This document shows, in pieces, positions 11,480 to 20,009 of a stretch of DNA of 64,000 bases. The stretch is from Nocardiopsis sp. CNT312 (GTDB taxonomy: Bacteria > Actinomycetota > Actinomycetes > Streptosporangiales > Streptosporangiaceae), in contig NZ_AZXF01000014.1 in the NCBI RefSeq assembly GCF_000515115.1, forward strand, positions 86,614 through 150,613. Direction: 5' to 3'. Position 1 is the stretch's first letter; every line of letters starts with the position of its first letter. The position numbers and the translations under genes were made by a program. Below the pieces are notes generated by a model that saw nothing but the letters and a program-made list of their open reading frames with translations, was not told the origin of the DNA and searched no databases.

Positions 11480-11813
11480 GAAGAGCCCTCTCCAGAACCT
11501 GGTTTTCGGATGGACTGCTGCCGGTGATGGTCGGGTGAATGTACACCAGATCCTGCTCGGCCAGGTCACTGACCAGAACCTGGGTCACACCCAAGGGGAT
11601 GTTCAGTTCCGCCGAAACCTCGGCGAGTGACCGCGTCTCCCGGCACAGTCGGTAGATCTTGATCGACTCCGGCATGAGGGTACCCGGCGGCTCCTGTCCC
11701 GGTTCGGACGTCGAAACCAGCGTCTGCACCATCAGCGGATGCCGCGACCGCGTCCGCCCGCCCGTGAAGGTGAACGGGCGGACGCGGTTACTCCTTCGCC
11801 TGCGGAAGCTCAT
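11454..11813 (-). CDS. DUF742 protein of the conservon (CvnC-like)
   Basis: A 119-residue protein of the DUF742 family, third gene of the conservon. The N-terminal third is basic and variable. The conserved part starts near VRPFTFTGGRT and continues through a winged-helix-like region (SLAEVSAELNIPLGVTQVLV, then DLAEQDLVYIHP). In other actinomycetes this protein is thought to connect the roadblock protein and the GTPase. The gene follows the roadblock gene after 52 bases and overlaps the start of the GTPase gene. No catalytic residues are apparent. Confidence 0.88.
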   Translation of the reverse strand: MSFRRRRSNRVRPFTFTGGRTRSRHPLMVQTLVSTSEPGQEPPGTLMPESIKIYRLCRETRSLAEVSAELNIPLGVTQVLVSDLAEQDLVYIHPTITGSSPSENQVLERALRGLERLFQ

Positions 11814-11865
11814 GTCAGTGGCAACCTTCTCGTGATCCCTGTCGAACCGCTACGGGTCGCCGTGC

Positions 11866-12291
11866 TCAGCTCTGGATGACTTCGCGCAACTGCGACCGCA
11901 ACTGGGGGGTGAGGACGTGCGCGACGTTCTCCACCAGCTTGGTCATCTGGAACCCGACGATCTTCAACTCGCTCCCCGGCGCGGTCAGCACCGCCATACA
12001 CGAGCCGTCGCTGATGGCCATGATGAACAGGTGCCCCTTGTTGAACCGGACCAGGAGCTGTTCGCACTCGCCCCGCTGGAACAGCCCGGCACCACCGACG
12101 GCCAGGCTGTGCAGGCCGCTGGCGATCGCCGCCAACTGCTCGGCGTGCTCCTCGGGGAAGTCGCTGGAGTGTGTGAGAACCAGGCCGTCGGAGGAGACCA
12201 CCACGGCGTGCTCGACTCCTCGAACGTCCCGGACGAACCGGTCGATCAGCCAGGAGAAGTTCTCAACGCTGTCAGTTGCGGGTTCGGTCAT
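11866..12291 (-). CDS. Roadblock/LC7-domain regulatory protein (CvnB-like)
   Basis: A 141-residue roadblock/LC7 protein, the GTPase-modulating partner in conservons. Typical features are the opening W-L-I-D-R-F-V region, VRGVEHAVVVSSDGLVL, and a C-terminal KIVGFQMTKLVENVAHVLTP helix. The start is the ATG at 12291 (MTEPATDS), which matches family members; an upstream in-frame start would add 34 residues unlike the family. It lies between the kinase-like gene and the DUF742 gene on the same strand. Family members dimerise and bind the MglA-like GTPase, and I infer the same here. Confidence 0.92.
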   Translation of the reverse strand: MTEPATDSVENFSWLIDRFVRDVRGVEHAVVVSSDGLVLTHSSDFPEEHAEQLAAIASGLHSLAVGGAGLFQRGECEQLLVRFNKGHLFIMAISDGSCMAVLTAPGSELKIVGFQMTKLVENVAHVLTPQLRSQLREVIQS

Positions 12292-12379
12292 CGGTATACC
12301 TGCCTTGGCCGAGTGTCGTCTTCGTGGTTCCGGGGGGTGCACTCCGGCACCGTGGGTCCGGGTCGGGAGGGGAGGGGGA

Positions 12380-15070
12380 TCACGAGGCCTCACCGTCCGG
12401 CCCGCCCTCGAGGGCCTCGCGTTCGCCGTCGAGGAAGTCTCCGAGTTCGTCGCGGATCTGCTCGGCGCGCGCCCGCCCTGTCAGCTTCGGCGGCGTCTTC
12501 TCCGACGCGCCGTTGGCGGACTGGCCGATCGGGGGCATCATCCGCAGCGGCGATCCGTGCGGTGTGGCACTGCGCCGGGGCAGGCCCGCGGAGGTGACGG
12601 CCGCGTCGCCTCCGCCGCGGGGCGCGGCTGTCGGGGCACCCTGGGACCCGTTGCCCTTGGTGAGCGGGGCCGGAGCCGACGCGGGCGGGGCCACCGAGCG
12701 GACCGCGGTGGTACGGGACTGGCCCGCCATGGGCGGTGTGACCACCCGCAGCAGGTGCTTGGGGATGATCGCGTAGGCGTTGACCCCGCGGAAGGAGCGC
12801 GACTCCAGCCGGGTCTCCAGCCCATGCTTGCGGGCGATCCGGCTCGCCACGTACAGCCCCAGGTGGCGCGGCACCTCGTCGTCGAGGACGGGATCGCCCT
12901 GGAGCCGCTGGTTGAGCGCGGCGATCTGCGCCTCGGGGATGCCCACCCCCTCGTCCTCGACCACGATCATGAGCCGGCCGTCGTCCAGCTCCCTGGCGCT
13001 GACCACGACCTGGGAGTGCTCGGGCGAGTTGGAGGTGGCGTTGTCCAGCAGCTCGGCCAGCAGGTGGCTGATGTCGTCGGCCGCCAAACCGGTGATGCAG
13101 GTCTGCGGGAGCTTGCCCAGCCGCACCCGCGGGTAGTCCTTGATCTCGGAGGTGGCCGCCCGGGCGACATCCAGCAGGGGGACGATCTCGTCGTGGGCGT
13201 CGGACTCGCCGCCGTCGTGGTCGGTCAGCACCAGGAAGTTCTCCCCGTTGCGCCGCATGCGGGTCGCGAAGTTGTCGATCTTGAAGAGCTTGTCGAGCAG
13301 GTCGGGGTCCTGGGTGTCGGTCTCCAGTTCCTCGACCATCTCAAGCAGCGAGTCCACCAGCGACAGGTCGCGCATGGCCAGGCCCGCGAGGGCCTCGTTG
13401 AGCAGGCTGGCGCGCTCACCCTCCCCGCTCCCGGAGGCCCGCTCTGCGGCGGTGTCCGGTACCGGGGCCTCGGCGGCTTTCTCCTCGGCGGCCGGGAGCT
13501 CCTGGGCCGGTTCGGGCGAGGACACCGCCTCCGGGGCGGCGCTCTTCTCCGGCTCGGGCGGGACCGTCGCCCGGGTTCCGCCGTCCGGCTCGGCAACCTC
13601 CCGCGCGTACCCGACGGGCGCGCCCGGCTCCGTGGTGATCACCTGCGGCGGCTGCCCGGCCGCGAGCACGATGATGTGCTGCACCGGCGGTCCGTAGGCG
13701 CCGTAGGGGGCCTGGTAGACCACCGGCTGCCCGGGGAAGGCGTAGCCGGGGGGCTGGAAGGGGAACGGATAGGCACCCGGGTAGGTCATCAGGGGGTGCG
13801 GCGGGGCGTAGGACGCCGGGTGGTAGTGAGCTGCGGGCTGCGGTGCGGGCCTCTGCTGGTCGGCGTAGGGGCGCTGGTCCGGCGCGGGGACGGCCCCCGA
13901 CCAGCCGGCGTAGGGGTCGGGTCCATGCTGCTGGGGCGGCGCGGCCGGAGGGACCGGAGCCGGAGGGGCCTGGGGCGCGTAGCCCTGCGGCGCGTGTGCC
14001 GGAGGGACGGGGGGCACGGCCGGGCCCTGGTACGGGCCGTGCGGCGCGGGCGGATCCGCGGGTTCCCGGTGCGCCCGGGGCACCTCGTAGGGCCCGGCCG
14101 GGCCCGGCCCGGACGCGGCCGTCTCTGTGGTGCGGCCCGTGTCACGGGGCTCGGGGGCCCCGTACGGGTCCGGCTGGTCTTCCATGCGCGAACCTCCCTC
14201 CACGGGGTCGGCCCCGTGCTGCTTGGCCGGTGGTGTGTACGGCTCTCGCACACCCGCGTGCTCCGAAGCGGAACGTCTCCCGGCGTCTGCGGACGTCCCG
14301 GCACTGTCCCCAGCGCCCTCGAACGCCCCGCCACCGCTCCGGGGGAAGGACGAGGCATGGGGTTCGGGGGTCGCCACGGGGGTGGCCGGAGGGGCCTCGG
14401 CCGCCTCCTGCGGCCCCTCGAACGCGCCACCGCCATCGCGTACCGGAGCATCCGGGTCGGAAGCGGGTGCGAAGGGCCGGTGCCCGGCACCGCCCGGCGA
14501 ACCCCCGAACACACCCTCACGGCTCCGGGCGGGGGGGACCGGGGGGTCGGGGTCCTTGACCGGGTCGGACGTCCGGGCCCCGGCCGCCTCCCGCCCGTCC
14601 TCCTCGACCGGGGCGTCCGGCCGGGACGAGGGAGCCGGGCGGTCCCGGGGGTCGGGCTGGTCCATCCCCACGCCGCGCCAGCGGCCGACCGCGCGCGCAC
14701 CGGTGTCGACGTCCTCGATCTCCAGACGCCGGGTCGTGTAGGGGTTGGGAACGTTCCTGAGCGTGGCCGGGCGGTACCCCTGTTCAGCGGGTCCGGAGAA
14801 GGGGCCGACCGGCTTGTCCGCCGTGCCCTCCCTGGGTTCGGGGTCCGCGCCGCTCCGGCCCTCCTCCCGGTCCGTCGGGCGGTCGCCTGGCCGCGAGTGC
14901 GGATGCACGGGCTGATGCACGGGATGTCCTCGCTCGGTCTCCGGTGGGTTCTGGGACTTGACCATCCGGGAGATGGCCCGTCGGAGCCTGCCCTCCCGCC
15001 CCTCACCCGTCAGCCGGGTATCGGCCGACGGGCTGCCATCGCGTTCATGCGGCGACGGAGCCTGTGCCAC
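12380..15070 (-). CDS. Conservon sensor-kinase-like protein (CvnA-like) with proline-rich N-terminus
   Basis: An 896-residue protein whose C-terminal part carries a histidine-kinase ATPase domain: N-box ELLDNATSNSPEHS, G-boxes DEGVGIP and HLGLYVASRIARKHG. The segment before it, KIDNFATRMRRNGENFL, aligns with the usual D-H-x-A-T-R-M-R-R dimerisation helix, but Asn600 replaces the His. Roughly the first 500 residues are low-complexity Pro/Gly/Ala-rich sequence without transmembrane helices, unlike the membrane sensors of many conservons. I chose GTG 15070 because GAGGAG lies 8 bases upstream; an ATG at 15205 is possible. It is the first gene of the conservon and overlaps no neighbour. Whether it still phosphorylates itself is doubtful. 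Confidence 0.85.
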   Translation of the reverse strand: MAQAPSPHERDGSPSADTRLTGEGREGRLRRAISRMVKSQNPPETERGHPVHQPVHPHSRPGDRPTDREEGRSGADPEPREGTADKPVGPFSGPAEQGYRPATLRNVPNPYTTRRLEIEDVDTGARAVGRWRGVGMDQPDPRDRPAPSSRPDAPVEEDGREAAGARTSDPVKDPDPPVPPARSREGVFGGSPGGAGHRPFAPASDPDAPVRDGGGAFEGPQEAAEAPPATPVATPEPHASSFPRSGGGAFEGAGDSAGTSADAGRRSASEHAGVREPYTPPAKQHGADPVEGGSRMEDQPDPYGAPEPRDTGRTTETAASGPGPAGPYEVPRAHREPADPPAPHGPYQGPAVPPVPPAHAPQGYAPQAPPAPVPPAAPPQQHGPDPYAGWSGAVPAPDQRPYADQQRPAPQPAAHYHPASYAPPHPLMTYPGAYPFPFQPPGYAFPGQPVVYQAPYGAYGPPVQHIIVLAAGQPPQVITTEPGAPVGYAREVAEPDGGTRATVPPEPEKSAAPEAVSSPEPAQELPAAEEKAAEAPVPDTAAERASGSGEGERASLLNEALAGLAMRDLSLVDSLLEMVEELETDTQDPDLLDKLFKIDNFATRMRRNGENFLVLTDHDGGESDAHDEIVPLLDVARAATSEIKDYPRVRLGKLPQTCITGLAADDISHLLAELLDNATSNSPEHSQVVVSARELDDGRLMIVVEDEGVGIPEAQIAALNQRLQGDPVLDDEVPRHLGLYVASRIARKHGLETRLESRSFRGVNAYAIIPKHLLRVVTPPMAGQSRTTAVRSVAPPASAPAPLTKGNGSQGAPTAAPRGGGDAAVTSAGLPRRSATPHGSPLRMMPPIGQSANGASEKTPPKLTGRARAEQIRDELGDFLDGEREALEGGPDGEAS

Positions 15071-15602
15071 GGTCTCGTCTCCTCGAATCGGGTGGGCGGA
15101 TCGGTGGTAGCACCGCACCACCCCCGGTCCGGGGAAGTGCCTCCCCGAGCGACCGCACGGGGGTCCCGCGGGCCGGGGAACGTCTCGGTGGCGGCACGAC
15201 CGCACCCGGACGGACGCTCGGATAGGAAGAATAACGCCCCACCCGTAGACATGCGTCCATGTTCGGCATCATTCCCGTACATCCACCGAGAACCATCGTT
15301 CGGGTGGTCAGACTAACAAAGGCCCCTCCAAGGGGGAGGCGATTCGAAAGATCGCTCGGGAACCCCCATCAGAACCCCGGATGACGTGCGATAACACGGA
15401 CGTGATCCACCCAAACGAAAAGTCTTATATGCCTGTTTTTCCGGTCCAGTGACCTAAGTCCCGCCACGTGCGGTGCTCCAGGTCACATCAGGGATACGAC
15501 ATCTCAGCGCCCGATATCCCGCCGGGAGAATAGAAGAGGAGAAAGTCCCGAAAAGGACCTTTTCCCACAAAGCAGACCTCAGGGTGAAGCGTCCGCCCAG
15601 CC
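15071..15602. other. Intergenic region upstream of the conservon
   Basis: About 530 bases between the divergently placed transcription start side of the conservon and the end of a lipoprotein gene. Base composition becomes AT-richer between about 15230 and 15450, as expected for a promoter of the minus-strand conservon. An inverted repeat ACATG-N4-CATGT spans 15249-15262. I see no gene with coding character. Confidence 0.4.
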
Positions 15603-15609
15603 CAGAAGT

Positions 15610-15650
15610 TCGGCCCGCACCGTCCAGTGCACGGGGACGGTGCGGGCCGA
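15610..15650 (-). terminator. Strong hairpin downstream of septum-formation lipoprotein gene
   Basis: A perfect 16-bp stem (15610-15625 with 15635-15650) and 9-base loop lie 12 bases past the stop codon of the minus-strand lipoprotein gene. No long T tract follows, which is common for actinobacterial terminators. Confidence 0.65.
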
Positions 15651-15662
15651 GAAGAGAGGCGC

Positions 15663-16238
15663 TCAGCGCCAGGCGCCCTCCAGGGTGCCGGTGGCCTTCC
15701 CGCTGTCGTAGACGAGGCACAGCACCTCACGGTCGTAGGCCCTGGTCCATCCGTCCTCAGTGGGGAACAGCGAGGTGTAGTTGAGCTGGGACTCCAGATA
15801 GGGCAGGCCCACGAAGGACTCGAACTGCCCCAGGCACATCTCGTCGGCCAGCTCGTTGACCCGCTCCTGTCCGGGGTACTCGCCCCCCTCCAGATCACCG
15901 GAGTAATAGACCTCGTAGTCGTGGGGCTCGGAGCAGTCGATCAGCGGAACGTCGGAGATCCCCTCATCGCCTTCCCCCGTGTAGGCGTCGAGGCAGTCCC
16001 CCACCCCGATGGAGAACACGTTGACGTCCTCGGCCCCTCGGGGCCCGGGGGTCTCGACCGGCTCCGGTTCGGTGGCCGGCCCGGACTCGGCTGCGGGCAC
16101 GACCGTCGACCCGTCCCCGCTGAGCGCGGGAGGGAGCAGGGGCAGCGGTCCGCACCCCGCCGTGGCCGCCGCAGCCGCGGCGGCCACGGGGAGCAGGATG
16201 AATCGGCCTGGTACCGAACGGCACGTCTCGGGCGACAT
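15663..16238 (-). CDS. Septum-formation family lipoprotein, copy 1
   Basis: A 191-residue secreted protein. A hydrophobic Ala-rich signal segment ends in ATAGC (Cys29), a slightly weak lipobox, followed by an acidic Pro/Glu linker. The conserved C-terminal domain has VGDCLD, VPLIDCSEPHDYEV and two further cysteines (EMCLG, VLCLV), the pattern of the actinobacterial septum-formation (Septum_form) domain. GGAG lies 8 bases before the ATG at 16238. The next gene upstream encodes a paralogue with the same domain, so this looks like a tandem duplication. The family name comes from one studied member; a role in division is not established for these copies. Confidence 0.8.
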   Translation of the reverse strand: MSPETCRSVPGRFILLPVAAAAAAATAGCGPLPLLPPALSGDGSTVVPAAESGPATEPEPVETPGPRGAEDVNVFSIGVGDCLDAYTGEGDEGISDVPLIDCSEPHDYEVYYSGDLEGGEYPGQERVNELADEMCLGQFESFVGLPYLESQLNYTSLFPTEDGWTRAYDREVLCLVYDSGKATGTLEGAWR

Positions 16239-16409
16239 GATCACTCCACAGGAATCGTCCCGCTCTCCACTGTCAGGAAAACGGCGGCACTGGTCCAGAT
16301 GCGCCGCTCGGGCGAAATGTTCGGTGTCCTCCACCACGGAGACCCCGTTCCACGGCCCGCGCCCGCACGGCCGGTCCATGCTGGCGCGGGCAGGGGCCGA
16401 CGCGGGCCG

Positions 16410-16892
16410 TTAGCGGCTGGCACCCTGGAGGGTGCCGGTGACCGTCTCGTCAAGGACGAGCAGGTAGCAGGTAATCCTGCGGTCGTCGAGGTTCTCCCAG
16501 GACTGCTGGGTCGGGACCAGCCAGCCAGCGTAGATCTCCGAGTCCACGTAGGGGACCCCGACGAAGTCGGTGAAGGCCTGACCGAGGCACGCCTCCTCCG
16601 CCTCCGTCTGGAGCGCCTCATCGCCGGGGAATGCGCCGCCCGCGACATCGTGGTTGAGAAAGACCTCGGAGTCGTGCGGCTCGGCGCAGTCGACCAGCGG
16701 AACATCGGTCACCTCCTGCTGGGCACTGCTGTCGAACACCTCCTCCTCGGTGAAGCAGTCGCCGACCTCGAGCTGGAAGGCACTGCCGCCGAGGAGGGGC
16801 ATCAGCACGCCGCAGCCGGTCAGGCCGAGGGCGGCACCGACCGCGGCCGCCGACAGGGCCGCGCCGCGGACGGTGGGGGAAAGGAAAGCCAT
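16410..16892 (-). CDS. Septum-formation family lipoprotein, copy 2
   Basis: A 160-residue lipoprotein with a good lipobox (LTGC, Cys27) after a hydrophobic Ala-rich segment. The mature part repeats the landmarks of its downstream neighbour: VGDCFTEEE, VPLVDCAEPHDSEVF, ACLGQAF and a late RRITCYLL cysteine. It therefore has the same four-cysteine domain, which suggests two disulfides. GGAG precedes the ATG at 16892 by six bases. The 171-base gap to the next copy contains no clear terminator, so the pair may be cotranscribed. Confidence 0.82.
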   Translation of the reverse strand: MAFLSPTVRGAALSAAAVGAALGLTGCGVLMPLLGGSAFQLEVGDCFTEEEVFDSSAQQEVTDVPLVDCAEPHDSEVFLNHDVAGGAFPGDEALQTEAEEACLGQAFTDFVGVPYVDSEIYAGWLVPTQQSWENLDDRRITCYLLVLDETVTGTLQGASR

Positions 16893-17170
16893 GGGGTACT
16901 CCGGTGATGAAGGGGACGCCCCGGAAAGGACGGCACAGGGGATGGGGGACGGCACTCACGGCCGGCGAGCGCGCCCGCACCACGCAAGGGGAATACGAAG
17001 AGCGATGAGAGGATCGCTATTCGCGCTTTTCCTGGGTGCTCACGGCACGGCTGAGCAGGCCGGAGTGTTCCATCACCCTAGAGCAATCCACCGACCGAAC
17101 CCGGCGCCGTCCCTGCCCGCCCCGGGAGGCACACCCCCGCGGACGGCCCGGGGAGGCGGCTCAGGGCGCG
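16893..17170. other. Gene-free stretch between lipoprotein and tRNA genes
   Basis: About 280 bases with no supportable gene. It must hold the promoter of the lipoprotein pair on the minus strand and ends at the terminator of the tRNA genes. Confidence 0.35.
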
Positions 17171-17195
17171 AAAAAGCCCCGGCGCTAGCCGGGGC
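17171..17195 (-). terminator. Rho-independent terminator of the tRNA-Lys genes
   Basis: A perfect 8-bp stem (17176-17183 with 17188-17195) with a GCTA loop is followed, on the minus strand, by five T residues (17175-17171). It lies 12 bases after the 3' end of the second tRNA gene. Confidence 0.88.
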
Positions 17196-17206
17196 CTGGT
17201 TCTCGG

Positions 17207-17279
<73 letters not shown>

Positions 17280-17393
17280 GCATTCCCTCGGGTGAACTCC
17301 TCGGTCCCCCTCGGCGACGGGGACAACTCTACCGGATGACCGAAGTCGCTCGAACCATCCCTCGGCGCGTCGTGGACCACACCACGACGCGAA

Positions 17394-17435
17394 CGCCCCC
17401 GGCCACTCGGGCATGGAACCCGTCGGCCGGGGGCG
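17394..17435 (-). terminator. Hairpin between the two tRNA-Lys genes
   Basis: An 11-bp inverted repeat (17394-17404 with 17425-17435) with a 20-base loop lies just 3' of the first tRNA. It has no T tract, so it may be a processing or weak termination site. Confidence 0.4.
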
Positions 17436-17444
17436 GTCCACCGG

Positions 17445-17517
<73 letters not shown>

Positions 17518-17647
17518 TCGCCGCCGAGCGCAGGGAAAGAGCCCCGCTGGCGACACCTACGACTTTAGCAGCAGCGGAGGGCGGCCGCGAACGCTGTCCC
17601 GGTCCGGACACCAGGCCCTGTCACCGTTCCCGGCGGCGGGCGCGCGG

Positions 17648-17833
17648 TCAGGTCAGAGTCACGAACAGCGCGACCGCCACGGCGACGGCGAGGAGCACCC
17701 CGACCGCGATGAGCACGATGGGCAGCACCGGGCGGCGCTCGGGCTCCTCGGCCGCGGGGTTCTCATCGACGAACCGGCGGAAGTGCTGGGTGTTCCCCGC
17801 CGGGTCGGTGTTGGGGTCATGGTTCTGAGTCAT
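17648..17833 (-). CDS. Small single-span membrane protein
   Basis: A 61-residue protein with a polar, acidic N-terminal half and one C-terminal transmembrane helix (PVLPIVLIAVGVLLAVAVAVALF, residues about 36-58). It therefore looks like a tail-anchored or type II membrane peptide. I do not recognise the family, and no obvious Shine-Dalgarno sequence precedes the ATG. It is divergent from the RpiR regulator gene. Confidence 0.6.
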   Translation of the reverse strand: MTQNHDPNTDPAGNTQHFRRFVDENPAAEEPERRPVLPIVLIAVGVLLAVAVAVALFVTLT

Positions 17834-18038
17834 GTGTTCGACACTAGCGACTCACGCGCCCTGTGAGCACCCCCCGGCCCGGATCCAGCCGAATTCACGA
17901 CCGACTCTTGGTGTCCTCCCGTGCTCCGCAACCGGCCCCCGGCCTCCGCCCCGCTCGGATCACTTGGAATCCTGGTTTCCCCGCTGTTTCCCTTCCACCC
18001 GTTGACGCCCGCCCTACGCCCGAAAGAAACTTTCGTCC

Positions 18039-18962
18039 ATGGCGCACACTTCGCAGCCTCCGGCCGACCGCGCCTCCTGGGAGGTGGCCGGGTCCTCCGC
18101 GCCCGCCATCGTCCTGCGCATCCGGTCACTGCTGCCCTCCCTCGCCCCCGCCGAACGCAGGGTCGCCCAACGGGTCGTCGACGACCCCGAGCGGGCGGCC
18201 GCCTCCTCCATCACCCGGCTCGCCCAGGACTGCGCCATCTCCGAGGCCACCGTGATCCGGTTCTGCCGGACCATCGGCTTCCGCGGCTACCGCGCACTGC
18301 GCCTGGCCCTGGCCACCGAGGTCGGCCGGACCAGTGGCGCCCGTTCCGGCACCCCCGAACCCGTGGGCGACATCGACCCGGGCGACGGCCTGGCCACGGT
18401 GGTCCGCAAGATCACCGCCACCGACGCGCGCACCGTGCAGGAGACCGGTACCGTGCTGAACGTCGACGTCCTGCGCGCGGTCGTCGACGCGCTGGCCGCC
18501 GCCCGCCGGATCGACGTGTACGGGGTGGGGGCGAGCGGCTTCGTGGGAGCCGACCTCCAGCAGAAACTGCACCGGATCGGGCTGACCTCCTTCGCCTGGA
18601 CGGACGGGCACGCCATGCTCACCAGCGCGGCCCTGCTCGACGGGCGCGATGTGGCCCTGGGCTTCTCCCACACGGGCACCACCCTGGACACCGTGCGCGC
18701 ACTCGCCGAGGCGGGAAGGCGCGGCGCCCGGACGGTAGCGGTCACCAGCTTCCCCCGCTCCCCCATCGGCCACGCCGACCACGTGCTGACGACCGCGGCC
18801 CGGGAGACCACCTTCCGTTCGGGCGCGACCGCGAGCAGGATCGCACCGCTGACGGTCGTGGACTGCCTCTTCGTGGGGGTGGCGCAGAGCCGCCGGGCCG
18901 AGAGCCGCGGTGCTCTGGAGACCACCCGCGAAGCGGTCAGGGAACTGCGTACCACCAGGTGA
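18039..18962 (+). CDS. MurR/RpiR-family transcriptional regulator with SIS domain
   Basis: A 307-residue regulator. The N-terminal helix-turn-helix of the RpiR type is seen at ITRLAQDCAISEATVIRFCR, followed by GFRGYRALRLAL. The C-terminal SIS sugar-phosphate-binding domain runs from about residue 140 (RIDVYGVGASGFVGADLQQK) to the end, with a second SIS landmark at ALGFSHTGTTLDTV. The gene lies 35 bases before murQ on the same strand. In this family such regulators respond to amino-sugar phosphates, so MurNAc-6-phosphate is the likely ligand here, by context only. Confidence 0.92.
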   Translation: MAHTSQPPADRASWEVAGSSAPAIVLRIRSLLPSLAPAERRVAQRVVDDPERAAASSITRLAQDCAISEATVIRFCRTIGFRGYRALRLALATEVGRTSGARSGTPEPVGDIDPGDGLATVVRKITATDARTVQETGTVLNVDVLRAVVDALAAARRIDVYGVGASGFVGADLQQKLHRIGLTSFAWTDGHAMLTSAALLDGRDVALGFSHTGTTLDTVRALAEAGRRGARTVAVTSFPRSPIGHADHVLTTAARETTFRSGATASRIAPLTVVDCLFVGVAQSRRAESRGALETTREAVRELRTTR

Positions 18963-18997
18963 GGGGGCGGCCGGTGCGGACCGGAGGAGAGGACGCC

Positions 18998-19969
18998 GTG
19001 CACGGGGACGGCTCCCGGGGCGCGGCCCCGGATCGGAACGGCGCGGAGGGCGGTGACGCCGTGGTCGTCCGCTCGCCGACCGAGGAGCGCAACGACCGGA
19101 CCCGTGACATCGACCTGATCCCGGCCCTGGAGGTCCTGCGGCGGATCAACGCGGAGGACCAGGCCGTGCCGGGGGCCGTCGCGGCGGTCCTACCGGAGTT
19201 GGCCCGCGCCGTGGAACTGGCTGTGGCGGCGCTGGAGTCGGGCGCGGCCGTCCACTACTTCGGCGCGGGCACCTCGGGGCGGATCGCCGCCCAGGACGCG
19301 GCCGAGCTGCCGCCCACCTACGGTGTGCCGCCCGGATGGGTGGTGGCCCACCACGCGGGCGGCTGCGGTGCTCTGGCGCGCGCGGCGGAGGGGGCCGAGG
19401 ACGACCGGGCCGCCGGCCGGGCCGACGCGGCGGGGCTGGCTCCGGGGTCGCTCGCCGTGGGGCTGACCGCGAGCGGGCGCACCCCGTACGTGGGCGGCGC
19501 GCTGGAGGCTGCCCGGGAGCACGCGGCGGCCACGGTGCTCATCAGCGCGAACCCGGACGCTCCGCTGGCCTCGGGCGTGGACGTGCACGTGGGGATGGAC
19601 ACGGGCGCGGAGGTGGTCGCGGGGTCCACCCGGATGAAGGCGGGCACGGCGCAGAAGCTGGCGCTGAACGCCTTCTCGACCGCCGTCATGGTGCGGATGG
19701 GACGCACGTACTCGAACCTGATGGTGGGGGTCGACGCCACCAACGGCAAGCTGCGCGGGCGGGTGGTGGCGATCCTGGGGGAGGCGACCGGGCTGGAGGA
19801 ACACGTGTGCGTGCGGGCACTGGCCCGCTCCGGAGGCGACACCCGCGTGGCCCTGGTGTCGCTCCTGTCGGGAGCGGACACCGACCGGGCCGAGCGGGCG
19901 CTGGCGTCCGCCGGGGGCCGCGTGCGCGGGGCGCTCGCCGCGCTCGGCGTCGAGCACGGTCCGGGGTGA
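18998..19969 (+). CDS. murQ: N-acetylmuramic acid 6-phosphate etherase MurQ
   Basis: A 323-residue SIS-domain lyase that splits the lactyl ether of MurNAc-6-phosphate to GlcNAc-6-phosphate and D-lactate in peptidoglycan recycling. Diagnostic segments are TEERNDRTRDID near the start, the phosphate-binding FGAGTSGRIAAQDAAELPPTYG region, GLTASGRTPYV, and GSTRMKAGTAQKLALN. I chose GTG 18998 because GGAGGAG lies 8 bases upstream; a GTG at 18974 would add 8 residues. The preceding RpiR-type regulator probably controls it. No MurNAc kinase or transporter gene is adjacent. Confidence 0.94.
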   Translation: MHGDGSRGAAPDRNGAEGGDAVVVRSPTEERNDRTRDIDLIPALEVLRRINAEDQAVPGAVAAVLPELARAVELAVAALESGAAVHYFGAGTSGRIAAQDAAELPPTYGVPPGWVVAHHAGGCGALARAAEGAEDDRAAGRADAAGLAPGSLAVGLTASGRTPYVGGALEAAREHAAATVLISANPDAPLASGVDVHVGMDTGAEVVAGSTRMKAGTAQKLALNAFSTAVMVRMGRTYSNLMVGVDATNGKLRGRVVAILGEATGLEEHVCVRALARSGGDTRVALVSLLSGADTDRAERALASAGGRVRGALAALGVEHGPG

Positions 19970-20009
19970 GCGGGGGGGGCGGCGGCTCCGGCGCGGGAAC
20001 CCCTCGGCG

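Noticed and set aside
11876..15316. A 1146-codon open frame on the plus strand
   Set aside because: It is antisense to the conservon kinase and roadblock genes; its composition is Arg/Gly-rich without domains.
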